From positions 171,597-235,596 of the forward strand of contig JABCPU010000062.1 in assembly GCA_016800925.1 (NCBI GenBank): a stretch of DNA of 64,000 nt, in the 5' to 3' direction. Shown one piece after another: positions 23,700 through 35,054 of this stretch (position 1 is its first letter; each line of letters begins with the position of its first letter). A program made the position numbers and the translations under genes. This stretch comes from Suillus spraguei (taxonomy: Eukaryota > Basidiomycota > Agaricomycetes > Boletales > Suillaceae). Below the pieces are notes generated by a model. That model was not told where the DNA came from. It saw only the letters and a list, made by a program, of their open reading frames with translations, and did no database searches.

Positions 23700-25640
23700 A
23701 GTTAACCAATTATTTGCATCTGAACATAGCGGTGGCAGATTTCCTACGGGAAATGACATTCGTTGAATTGCTATTAACATAAACCGTTAAGCAGTCCCCG
23801 GTGACATCGGTCTGGAAGCCTTGATTGTTCCCTGCTTGATAATTAGTCGCACTCAGTGGGGGCCATGTTCGAGTCTTCGAAGGACGACGATCAACTATTG
23901 CTGCCGAGATTATTCCTTGATCATATGTGACGTCCAGTGTTGTTACATACAGCACCCGCAGACGGTTGTAGGCAGGAGCACATATGTAGCATAGCCTGCC
24001 ACTAGAATATACTCGAGAAAAGTTGAGTTGGTGAGCATATCGTAAATTGGCAGACTCGTCCGCTTACCGAACTCATACAGGCTGAAACCTGGAAAGCCTG
24101 GCTGCGGACATACAACTATCGGAAGAAAGCTGACTGACCACTCAATCAGCGTTGGCAAGAGCAGTGTGTTCCAACTGCAGGGAAAGCTCGAATGAGTATT
24201 CTTCACCAGGAATTCAGAGAAGTAATCATCCCAAAGATAGTACCTGTGAGCAACACCTACTTGCAGTGCCTCTTATCTTTACATGTAACCCAAGTTGGAA
24301 TTGTCAGTGTGATGGTAGCGCGGAGCTCGAATAGCGAGATGCTCTTCTTCAAGTCCTCCGTCATCGAGAATGTGAAAATGTGAAGTTAGAACATATCACT
24401 GTGGTCTTGTGCAATACTCACCTCATCGTGATTCGCGAACAATACTGTAGAGATTAGAGAAGATAACAAAGCCAAGGTCATTGGTACTTGAGAATTAATC
24501 TGACAACCCAATCCGGGAGGGCCATGTACCGGAAATACCAGAGTGCGCCCATAGAGTCACATCCAAAACCAAGAGTAATATTTTGTAATCACGACTGTCA
24601 CTGATGGAAAAGTATGACGGGTGCCGGTGAAGAGCGCTTCTCGCTGTTCTGATTACCGTGTAAGGGGCGCAAATAACCAAGCGGATATACTTGAATTTGA
24701 AAGGCAACGAGGCCATCGCGGACAACATTGCGGGCGAGCACGCTACCGGTCGCTGAGACTGCGTGATCAGAAAAGAAGCTATATTACTAGTTGGCATGTT
24801 TACGGATAACAGTTTGAGTTTACCAGAACGTTCTACCACCGCGGCATTCCTTTAGGTATTGCGCTCGGGTCCTTGCGCAGTGGCAGGAGTCCTGGTTCGT
24901 GGTAGTGATCTACAAAGTTACATGAGATAGTATCAGACTCGAGTGTGATGCGAGGCAAAAGCAAATTACGGTGAATGACTGTAGCAGTCCTGTAGCCGAC
25001 TTGATAGGAACTCCGGGATAATCATCGAACATCCTGGTCGGTATATAAATCTGTGTCCAGGAACTGCTCCTGTGATCAAGCAACCAGGAATCACAGAAGA
25101 TCCAAATTGCACCAGGACATTGGGAGGCAGCTTCCAGTGGCATTATCATGCTCTTAGGTAACTACATGGGAACATGAAAATGTCGAGAAAACGGGCGGGC
25201 GGTAGCTTTAGCATGTGTAGAATGTTGTTATGGAATCCATCACCTTTGGGAGCAATATCAATACATAGCCTCGGCATCCACTACCATCAGCAGAGTATGT
25301 AGGGAGAGCATAGATGGGGTGCGGTAAATGCTCCTTGGAATATGACAGTGGGAGGACGAAGATCTGGGCCTGTCAACTTGAAATCCAGCACACGCGTCGC
25401 GGATGTGCGTCCAACCTGGAAAAAACTTCTGCGAGAAGGTCGTTCAATTTGTCAAGGTAAATGGGGAAACAAATAAAATGTATGGTCCCTGTGAAACCAC
25501 CTGAGATCTTTCCAACACAATCAAGGAGAACAGTACGCGTTGCACTGCGCCGGTGAATAAAAAAATGAGCTGACCAGTTTCTGCATGAGGTAAAAAGTGG
25601 ACATACCTTGTAGCGATAGGGATGTATTTGCAACTGTCTC
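23700..25640 (-). pseudogene. Relic of second duplicated gene, unit 2
   Basis: Minus-strand fragments in broken frames include HAETGQLIFLFTGAV followed by LFSLIVLERSQ (25600-25510), which looks like a membrane segment. FEYGKRTS-like and VTYDQGIISAAIVDRRPS pieces lie near 24060 and 23900. The blocks at 24900-25640 align with 30930-31600 of unit 3, for example around gtcgcagaagatcc/atcacagaagatcc and cctttgggag. The same order of blocks recurs in all three units, so this was part of the duplicated segment. The family is not recognised, and no complete exon chain could be assembled. Confidence 0.45.
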
Positions 25641-26394
25641 TATATCAAAAAAATCTGATACCAAGGAAACATATAAGATTGAAGTTTAAGGATCTGAGCG
25701 TTGCGGGTGCGAAAGGGGTGCGGAGAGTCTAGAGACCGCTAGTAGGTTGGGTAAGTGTCAGAGAAAGAGAGAGAGAGATTCGTAGACGAGTGCGAGACAA
25801 CAAGAAATGATACGTGGCAGATACGTTAAACAACGAGAATATAGTGCTGAATAACGAATACAATGATGAGACTTCTGATATGAGTGGCTTTCATTGAGGA
25901 ATAAGGACTGTACATGAGCTACTTCTACGCGAACGGTAAGGGCCCTCGGGTATGGCTAGGCCGAATGATTAGGTGAGAACAGAGGCAAGAGGGAGTGGCG
26001 TCGCGCTTAACAAGGAAGAGTAGAATGGAGAGAAAAGAGGATACGAAAATTTGAGTGAGTGGCGGTATGAATGGCATTGACAGAGTAACGAGAGTCCATA
26101 GTTGTTTCGACAGATTCCAGACGCCAAGATTGCGAGTAGGTGGCGGTGACGAGAAATGGACTTGCACTGACTGAGGTTTAACGCATTACTTCGGCACATT
26201 CCGGCGGTAAACGATTGGTGACCCTTAGAGAAATGGGGTAAAGGTAGTGTTGTGGGCAGAAGTCCGCCATTCTGCTAGCCGGTTTGGTAGAACTGGCTCT
26301 GCCTGACAGATGACAGAATTCTGTCGGCATATATACAGCCTGTTAGCACTTTGAAAATTCTGCCCCTAGTACTAGGTAAAGGAAGCTGTCAAGT
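25641..26394. other. Spacer between units 2 and 3, no gene
   Basis: AG-rich sequence (agagaaagagagagagag near 25760) is followed by a unit not found elsewhere in the window. Minus-strand frames at 25925-26199 show no motif. Confidence 0.4.
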
Positions 26395-26560
26395 TTGGGG
26401 AGAGTGCTACAATGATGTCGAACCAGGCTGTGCACAATGCAGATGTGACTTCAAACCGTGCAGAAATTCCATTGCTAGCACCATTAAGTTCTCCAATCAT
26501 CCAATGTGGCACGGTTTAAAATTGATCTGAACTTGAATGAAGGGCCAACAGCATGATTCG
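26395..26560 (+). pseudogene. Short unidentified relic, partner of 31715-31930
   Basis: The sequence aatgatgtcgaaccaggctg through ccaatgtggcacgg runs parallel to the plus-strand frame at 31715-31930. Here that frame is broken. It abuts the truncated 3' end of glycoprotein copy 3, and its sister abuts the far end of unit 3, so the pair marks the edges of a duplication unit. Confidence 0.5.
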
Positions 26561-27645
26561 AGTCAATGGTCCGGCAGCTGACATTGGCTGTTAACCCTTG
26601 TTGCGATATGGAATAGTTCGTGCTGAAGCCTCGAGGAATATGCGCGCTGGCGTGTGATCTGGGTACGACTCGTGTGTTGACCGTGACATTTCCCTCGGAA
26701 AACCCGAGACGAGTACCATTGGCATCCGGGACTCCATCTGAGCCAGAAAATGATTCAATGGTGGGCACGATCCCCTCTAGTTGTACAGTATCGAAAAATA
26801 AATTAGAGTGAATCGAGGGGCTGGAGACGTGTTGTATTTTGCGCCGTTGAAATTGAATGTTCCGGGAAGACCAAAGGTATACCCTGCAGCAACAACTCCG
26901 CTGAGCATTGCACCGACGTCGAGAATTTCGAAAGAACTGTCCTGGATGTAGTTATTCCATTCAAAAAGTAACTCGTCAACTCGCTCGAGTAGATATACAT
27001 ACTGAGACCATTTGCTAGGAATTCTTCCTGGAGCATGGTGGCAAATGCGCTTCCAGTTATGTCAAGTTCGGATCCATTCGACTGTACTGGCCACATGAAG
27101 TAGGTCAGTGTCAAGAGAGTTGTCCACCTAAGACCCCATTCAGTTAAGAGTATCTCGACAATACTTCCAGACAAGACGTACCCGGCCGTTAAGAGCCTCC
27201 GCATCGCAAAGATGAACAGCGTCAAGATGAACAATCCTATAAATCGATGTTTCAGAATATGAGAGCCCTATGCCAAAGCGACACCAGTGCTCAGGTGAAT
27301 AAGAGAAATGGGCTTCCGCATTTGATGTCTTAGTTCCTCTTTGACCGAAAGCGTGAAAAGACTGATGAAAAAATCACGTCTCGCTCAATGATCGGTCGGA
27401 GAGAGTAAAAGGTAGACATACATAGAAGCAGTGACTGACAACACAGTCGCTATCAATGTGACAATCATTGTCAATTCTCCAGGATAATTTTTCATCAATT
27501 CGCAGACTGGATCGCATGGAGCAAGGTACTGAAAGTAGGCAACTGCGATAAGGAATCCGTATCCAAATGCCAGGATCAGAACCTGGAGAGTGATGATAGT
27601 TGTGAAGCACCAAAATTTGTCGGGAACCTTTGGGAGACAGCGGCA
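26555..27645 (-). pseudogene. Membrane glycoprotein family, copy 3 (truncated, stop codons)
   Basis: Exon 1 is recognisable from about 27640 (ILAFGYGFLIAVAYFQYLAP, ELTMIVTLIATVLSVTA) but has TGA directly after SPTDH near 27390. The exon 2 region is open (FMWPVQSNGSELDITG near 27080). The acceptor of intron 2 is lost (ctaca instead of ctaag), and a 10-base deletion near 26825 removes the donor of the optional intron. The reading ends near 26555, after NVSCRTIDS, about half way through the lumenal domain; the C-terminal exons are gone. It is the most decayed of the three copies. Confidence 0.8.
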
Positions 27646-28199
27646 CGAGATACATGTACATATCGCGGGAGAAGGGGTAGGTACAGAATTGATACTGTCA
27701 TTCGGATAGGAACATTATATACTTGACGATGTATGAACTTTGCTGCATGCATCTATACCTGTGACCCTGTTAAAGGTTCAGATTCATAGATATGGTACTA
27801 CGGCATACGCATACAAAGACTTGCCTGCCCAGTTTGCTTCTGCTTGAGAAATTAAATATAAGGACCATAGGGTTGATTTCCAATACTTGCAGCAAATCGC
27901 ACCCTCAGCACGCGCTGACGATTGAGGGGTTGAAAAGACTATGAAAGTTATTAGTAAGCGCTAAGTGCACCTGGCAGCCTTTTCATCACCGTTCAGGTTA
28001 GAACGCGAAGATCGCAGCATAACTCAGTATGAATGACATAACAGTTCGATGAGTCGGCGCAGAACACTATCGCCAAACTATTTCCAGCCTCGTTCCAGGC
28101 GTTTCAAAGCCTAATCAATTACCCTTCAGGTAGGAACACGAAGATCGCATTACAGTATACTTAGTAACTGAAAACAGCCTTGTGACTACAAGACTATAG

Positions 28200-31100
28200 G
28201 TCAATGAGTCGGGGCGACGCTATAGTAAGTCGTATTCTTGCTACTATATCCGATACGGTAGGCTACGGTCCATTCGTCACCATTTCGTGGGTCAAACTTT
28301 TTGGTCTTTCGCTTACCGAACTTGTACGGGCTGAAACCTGGAGAACCTGCAAACATACCACTGCTGGAAGAAAGTCCTTGATATCAGAGTTCATTTCGAG
28401 ATTGATCGCATTTGTAAAGGTGGTGTATAACATGGAGCTTTTTCCTCTAATGCGACATGTGATGTGATGTTTTGCTTAGAATTGCAGGAATAGTTTGCTT
28501 GCCATTTAGACGCTCTGCTACCACTCTACATCGTCAAGCCGTTCCGCTCTTGGTAGCCAACTCGGCGGTAGCGGCCACTGGCGATCTAGGCCAATTGTCA
28601 CGTTAAGAGGCACGAAACCACTGATGAAAGCAAGCCCAACTGTAGTCTGGACAGCAGGAGCACCGCTATATTCAAAATCATTCATCACAGGAAGGGGACC
28701 CATCTTGTCGAATACGCTGTCATGAGCTTTCAGCAATAACGTCAGCAAACTTAATAAAAAAGAAAAAGTCTCACACTTGTGACTTGTCAACTTGCTGTGT
28801 GGGACTCCATTACGATTCGAGATACTGTTTGTGCGCACCCCGCATCACGCATCATAACTTGCGGCAAAAGCATCACTGATGCAGGGCAATAATATCTAAA
28901 GTTTCGAATGCCTTGGTACATATGCTATGTAAAATAAGTCGTGAGATCAAAGACGAAGTACAAATCGCACGCGTTATATTGAGCCGAACTACTATCTGAC
29001 AGAAGCACACTTGGTATCCTTATCGTTAAATGATATCCAGTTCAGTTCCTGATAGACTAACTGATCACTCGATTAGCATTGGCAAGGGAGTTTGAATAGC
29101 GATATACTCTGGGCTACTATGTCATGCCTCAGAGCCTCCTTGATCAAGAATGTAACCATATTATCCGTGTGGACTTGTGCAACTGGCCTCGTCGTGATCA
29201 CGGATGATGCGGTGGAGATGAGAGAAAATATCAAAGCCAAGATTATTGAGTATTCGAGAATTAATCGGACTGCCCGATCTGGGAGGGTTATGTACCGGAA
29301 ATACCATAGTGTGCCCATAAAGCCCCGTCCAAAACCAAGAATAATAATGGACTGTAATCATCGCTGCCGGTGGACAATGGAAAAGAATGACGGGTGAGGA
29401 GACGGTACACCTTGAATTTGAAATGCAACAACGCCATCATTGTGGATGAGCATGCTACCCGGACACTGAGACTGCGTGATCGGAGAAGAAGCTCCATAGT
29501 TAATATATTTACAAATAACACGTACGCCTATTTCCGGTTTTTCTCGAACGTACTTGCACGTTAACGCTTGACGCCAATGGCTGGGTAGCATGTGTAAGTT
29601 GTTTGCTATCTACAAGACACTCTACCGCATTCCTTTCACAGATGATTCGGCGGCCGCTCAAAGTCCTCCATTTTCGATCACAGAACCAGGTAATGCAATC
29701 GCTCGGAACCTGCGCATCGTCGGAGAGAATTGAACAGCTGAAAAATGATTCCATTGGAATCAACAGCTGCTTCGAATATGTGCGCGCTTGACGGATGAAA
29801 TGAAGGTTTTCCGGTCACTGCGGAGAAATGCATTTGTGATCCCTACAAATAAGCGCCAATGTTGTAAATGCACTCGTCAAGCACGAGTACTTGTTTAAAT
29901 AGGAGACTCACCACCTGAATAGAACTGTCCAATAGTTTTATGATGGTACATCAACTGTACGGCCAGATAGGGAATTGAGAATCGAAGAACTTTGAAATGT
30001 AGACACGGATCCGGGTCGGCTAACTTCTTTCCCCCGGTCCCACTGAGTAAGGAGGCCATGTCATGATAGCATCAACGTTCGATTGCATCATTGCATATAA
30101 GAGGCCAAACCAAATAGCTAGGCACTGTGGAGAGGCAGTCATCACATCAGAGCGTCATAATAGCGTTGATTGCGTGGGTTGAGCGTTTTTGGTGTCAGTG
30201 ACCAGTGATGACCCGGGAGCCGGGGTAAACGTACAGGGTCCAATACTCGACATCAACCTATCAGCCGAGGTGCAGCGTGCAAATAACTTCGGGTGAAGCA
30301 AAATGGAACGTTGCTGTGATAATACATCACACAGGGCCGGACCTGGCTTCGAAAGTTCAACGAGCACACCTGTACAGCCTGAAGCCGGGATTATATCGAT
30401 CAATATGGAACGTTGAACGTTGATTGCGCCATACGGCTAGATGAATTCCTTCTATGGTATAGTTCTGTTCGATAGTTTTAGCCTATGTGCACTCGAGGTC
30501 AACATCCGACTCGGAGAACCACTGTGGTGCGTACAAAAATAAACGTGCCATCAATGTCACGGCAGAACGGGGTAACAATTGCAATTCATGCCGGTAGTGG
30601 GCACCACCTCATTCCTTTTTCACCCTTCTGGACAGAATCAACTGACCTATAAAACTCAGTGCTTAGTGGTGAGACCCGATTTTTACGCGAATGTGTGACT
30701 GACAAAACGTGGTCGTTCAAGCAGCAAATAAAAACTGGAATCTAATACCTCGTCGATCTCAAGTGATTTGTTGGGGAACCGCAGATTTAAAAAATGAGAC
30801 TTGCATATGTTGAATGACTTGCGCAATTTTGTTAAGGCGACATTCTGCATAAACACAGGTACAGGCCACAGGCCTAGATATGGCCTCCCCTGCTCGCTCC
30901 ATCTACACATGGCGAGATTTAATGGGGACTCCCAATCAGAATATAAATCTGGGCCTAGGGGCTGCTGCTGTGATCTGGCAACCAGGAGTCGCAGAAGATC
31001 CGAATCGTACCAGGCCGTCGGGAGGCAGCTTTCAGTGGCATTGTCATGCTTTTAGGTAACTACGTGGGAACAGGGAAGCCCACCTGCGAGCGGCAGTTTC

Positions 31101-31600
31101 AGCATGTGTAGGAAGGTGTGTTAGAATGAATCACCTTTGGGAGTAACACCGATACATAGCCTCAGCCCATCTTGGAGCCCATCTTGGCAGGGTACGCAGG
31201 GGAAAGCGTGGACGAGGTGCGGTAAATTTCCCTTGGAATATTACAATGGGAGGACAAATATGCGGGCCCGTCAGATTCCAGCACGTGGATGTGCGTCTAA
31301 CTCGAAAAAAAGCTTCCGCGAGAAGATCGTTCAAGTTCTCAAGGTAAATAAGGTGCGTGATCGCTGTGGAGCTGCATGAGAGATCTTTTCGATGCAATTG
31401 AGGAGAACAACATACTTTGTAACTGCACCAGTGAACAGAAGAATGAGCTGGTCGGTTTCTGCACGAGGCAAAATGTGGACATGCCTTGTAACGATGGGGA
31501 TATACGATAGATAAGCGGGAGTAAGCCCCCCGCGAAAAGGGCAATGTCCGACATACGGTCTTCGACCCCAAAGGACAATAAATATGAATTTAGAAAACAC
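28200..31600 (-). pseudogene. Relics of second duplicated gene, unit 3
   Basis: Several blocks parallel units 1 and 2: 28540-28660, 29050-29600 (its 29290-29500 part parallels 24530-24800) and 30800-31600. The best-preserved stretch, minus strand 31600-31331, reads FSKFIFIVLWGRRPYVGH, then HILPRAETDQLILLFTGAV, then LLNCIEKISHA. This suggests the N-terminal exon of a membrane protein. Stops and frame changes follow. The blocks lie further apart than in the other units. No family is recognised. Confidence 0.4.
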
Positions 31601-31714
31601 GATGGGAATGTGTTTGCAGCTGTCTCTACACTGAAAAAATCTGTGATATTAAAGAGACGGGTTGAAAATCTAAATTACGCGAGTTGAGCGGGTAAGGGTA
31701 TTTGATATAGTTTG

Positions 31715-31930
31715 TTACTGTGTGCAGGGTGGGGTGTTGCCATTCTCCCGAATCAGGCTGTGTACAATGCAGATGAGTTCAAGCCGGGTGGTAAATGCAC
31801 TGTGTCTTCCATGACTGAGATCATTAAGTTGTCCAATCATCTCAATGTGGCACGGATTCCAATTGATCCGGGTGAAGGGCCAATAGCATATGTGAGGGAC
31901 ACAATGTTTAACCGTCGTACCTTAAGTTGA
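31715..31930 (+). pseudogene. Unidentified exon-like fragment at the end of unit 3
   Basis: An open stretch reads LPNQAVYNADEFKPGGKC, then SSMTEIIKLSNHLNVARIP, then DPGEGPIAYVRDTMFNRR. The composition is protein-like and has a partner at 26395-26560. It ends abruptly where an F-box relic on the other strand begins. I do not recognise the family. Confidence 0.4.
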
Positions 31931-32300
31931 GCTGTCCAGCTTAACGACAGCAAGAATGCGCATGGCTCGATATATAGGATAAGAAGATGAAAATGGTCGA
32001 GGGTTGGAAATTCTGAAATGACCAATCAGGGTGTACAGGTAGCATGACACAAGAGCTGAAGCGTAAAGGGCCTTGTTCTCGGATAATCATCTGAAAGCAA
32101 AAGATCTGTCCAGATGCTTTGTCAGTATCTGACACCGGAAGGAATGGGGCCAAGTCACTCGGCCGAGAGAAGAATAGTTGTGACTAGTAGTAGTCCGCAC
32201 TGACCGCTTAAGCGCTTATTATTGGAGATCCTAGTATACAGCGGTTCTATCCCAGTCAACTGAACCAAAAACAAACCCGTGGGCCGTGGCGCTATAAAGA
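31925..32300 (-). pseudogene. F-box gene relic 1
   Basis: The stretch 31925-32010 aligns with the F-box gene at 41479-43044 around 42540-42620, sharing ccagcttaacgacag and cgcatggctcga. Its minus-strand reading HFHLLILYIEPCAFLLSLSW parallels YFHLLTALPVEPCVFPRLLS of that gene. A further match to its first exon lies near 32230-32290. Frames are broken and no start or F-box helix survives intact. Confidence 0.6.
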
Positions 32301-32638
32301 CCTTGATACCGATGGAGTAGATAGGTCACCGCAGCCAGCTTGAATGAATACCACAAAGAGACATAAACAAGATACACGTCGGAGTCAGTCGGACGCGCGT
32401 TGAAACGTTAACGGCCCAGTCCAGGTCCGGGGGTTGCCATAATCGAGCATGTCACGCGGTTTGATTAGTCTTCAGCTGTGTTTTGAAACCCTTACTAAGT
32501 AAGTACCGCTCGTAGACTCGTGGATTGCGGAAAGTCCCGATCAAGAAGGCTCTCTCTTGGCTGCCACTGGATTTCGTTAATATACCGGGCGAAGCATGGT
32601 CCATCAGTACTTCAGCAGCCATCTCTCGTCTCTTGAAA
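32301..32638. promoter_or_regulatory. Upstream region of the deaminase-like gene
   Basis: No gene is called. The open frame of exon 1 extends up to 32525, where another ATG exists. The first conserved residues come soon after the ATG at 32639, so this stretch is read as promoter and 5' UTR. No clear TATA box is seen. Confidence 0.4.
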
Positions 32639-34159
32639 ATGTCAGAGATCATAGGCCCTGCTGCTGCTGCTCTGGGATCGCTATGCCCTGACGACGTAAT
32701 TTTCCTCCAGTCACTCCCTAAGGCAGAACTTCATGCCCATCTTAACGGATCTATACCTATCAAAACAATACTGGATCTTGCGCAGCAATACTCGCCTTCT
32801 GGTCCACAGACAACTGAGATCGCAGACACTATCGAGAAACTCAAGTCTGGAGTCATCCTGAATGAAATATTTGACTTTTTCCTTCTGATGCCCGCCATCT
32901 ACGCTCTGACATCGACTCCGGAAGCAGCTGCAACCGTTACTCGTGCAGTTCTCCAATCGTTCCTAGACCCCACAGGTGATGGCACGGAGAGCCCTCAGTG
33001 TGCGTACCTTGAACTACGGACTACACCTCGCACGACGACACACATGACACGAGAGAGGTACCTCACAATTGTGCTCGATGAAGTAGAGATGTATCCTGCT
33101 ACTCAGGCCGCCTTGATCGTATCCGTCGATCGCCGCATGAGTGACTCGGTCGTTGAAGAATGTATCAGTCTTGCCATCGAGATGAAGAACAGGGGCAGAA
33201 GGGTTGTAGGCATTGATGTGTGTGGGGATCCACGCAGTGGCGACATGCAATCTTTCACTCAGCACCTATCAAGAGCCAAAGGTGCCGGGCTTGGGTTGAC
33301 CGTGCACATCGCGGAGGTTTGTGATGATCACTCTGGTGTATGCGACTCAACGACGATGTTCGGATTTGCAGTCCACAAAAAATACAACTGAGGATTCTCT
33401 GGCGCTTCTCAGTTGCCGTCCGGATCGACTCGGACACGCAACATTCCTTTCAGATGAACTCAAGACGTTGTTCTTTGCGGATATCCCGCAGCCTGGGACG
33501 GAATGCGGCTCATTGTCCGAATGTGCAACGGGTACAACAGACCCTCACACACCAGCCGGACTCAAAGATCCCTCTCACCCTCTTCACTCCAAATTTCAAA
33601 ATCTCAAAGAGGGTTATGTTTCGCGCTTTGTTTCAGATAGCACTGAGTCCGAGGAAGCGAAAGCTCAGATGTCCTTCTGGGCCGACGCGGAGAAATTTTC
33701 CGAGCGAGCCGCGATCAAGGATATCGAAGATATCATCAAACAAGCGGAATTGCCCGATAACACGCGCAGGAACGAACAGTACAAGCCATGCATCGAAATA
33801 TGCCTGAGCTCCAATCTTCTGTAGGACCATGCATTGACTGTGCGAGCTATAGAATCCGATCTTTTTTTTAGATGCAAAACTGTCACATCCCTCGACGAGC
33901 ATCATATTCGCTATTATCTGAAGAATGACCACCCTATCGTTATCTGTGTAAGCACCCTATTTCGCGCGTCATAGGCTCTTTCGTTTGATATATTACATTA
34001 TCATAGACCGACGACGCACTCCCTTTCAGAACATCCTGTCTTGGAGAGTACTCTTTGCTTCTAGCGCAGCCTCCTCTAGGCCTGGGCTTAAGCAGGGACG
34101 ATGTAGCTAGAGTCGCACAGATGGGCATGGATGCTGCATTTTTGAGACCCCGTGATTGA
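32639..34159 (+). CDS. Adenosine deaminase-like protein (N6-methyl-AMP deaminase type)
   Basis: Four exons, 32639-33316, 33372-33820, 33872-33947 and 34007-34159, join in frame to 451 aa. Introns are 55, 51 and 59 nt. The zinc and catalytic residues of the adenosine/AMP deaminase family are all visible. These are H-x-H in PKAELHAHLNGSI (residues 32 and 34), VHIAE (His 223, Glu 226), RPDRLGHATF (His 248) and ICTDDALPF (Asp 403-404). The PKAELHAHLNGSI signature is that of ADAL/MAPDA enzymes, which deaminate N6-methyl-AMP to IMP, and not of classical adenosine deaminase. The protein is longer than the usual roughly 350 aa because of an insert of about 85 residues between LSDEL and CIEICLSSNLL. 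The protein is probably cytosolic. An in-frame ATG at 32525 is the alternative start. Confidence 0.88.
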
Positions 34160-35054
34160 ACTAGATCTCAGTCTCGAGTACGACGTCAAATTTAGGTAGG
34201 ATGGATCTTTCCTCTAGGATACTGGTCGTGTTCACAAAGCAGGACAGACATAGCCTCGATTATGGGCTCGTCAGTACAATAAAGTTGAAATAGGATGCGA
34301 CATTGCTTCATGCTCAGACAACTTCAAAGCGAAAACGCTGCGTCTGGGTGCCCAATAACTTGTGAGCGAATGAACGAGATAAAATGAACATAATGCGCGC
34401 GGGCCCCTGAACCGCCACTACGCATGCCAATTGGATGTGGTCTTGTTACGCAACCTAGCAGTTGTTCTATCCCGTCCAACTCAGCCCAAAGTAAATCCAT
34501 TGCAAATCGATTAGAAGGTCTGCATGTCCTAGTAGCAACGATTTTTGCGTCCATGGGTCGGTCATCCTGCAGTGTCGTTCTGCAGTCGCGCCACATTGAA
34601 ATATCCTATGATTACCTTTATAAACCGGACGTGGAGGGACTGCCTTACGAGACGGGAACCGGATTGGGAGTCTGGGACTGGGCAGTGACAGGTATTAGTC
34701 GCCTGCGGGTGAGATAAAGTTTATTAGACAGGTACTAATGTGAGGTTGAGTGGACCTAGATGCGCTGACTCGGTGCTAGGATGACGATGAAGGCAGTGGA
34801 GATACATCAAGTTGAAATTCAAAGTTGGGTCGAGGCGCAGCGGCGGCTGACGGAGCAGTACGAGCCCACGGTAATCTAGGTCAAGATCCACGTACGTAAT
34901 GCCAGCGACTTTCCAAATCGTCTGATTGAAACTCGTGCGATCATAGTTCTGGAACAAAAATGTGCGTATAATATGGTTACCACACAAGTCCTTTGGGTCG
35001 TACTCGAACGCTCCCTTGTATTAACGGTGTGCATATTTGCGCTAAATTCTCCTT
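34160..35054. other. Intergenic with F-box relic 2 (about 34330-34560, minus)
   Basis: The minus-strand reading AMDLLWAELDGIEQLLGCVT near 34500-34440 matches AMDLLWANLSGLRPLLGCVT in the first exon of the F-box gene at 41479-43044. Only this stub of exon 1 is left. The rest (34600-35054) is unassigned and holds the promoter of the following gene. Confidence 0.6.
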
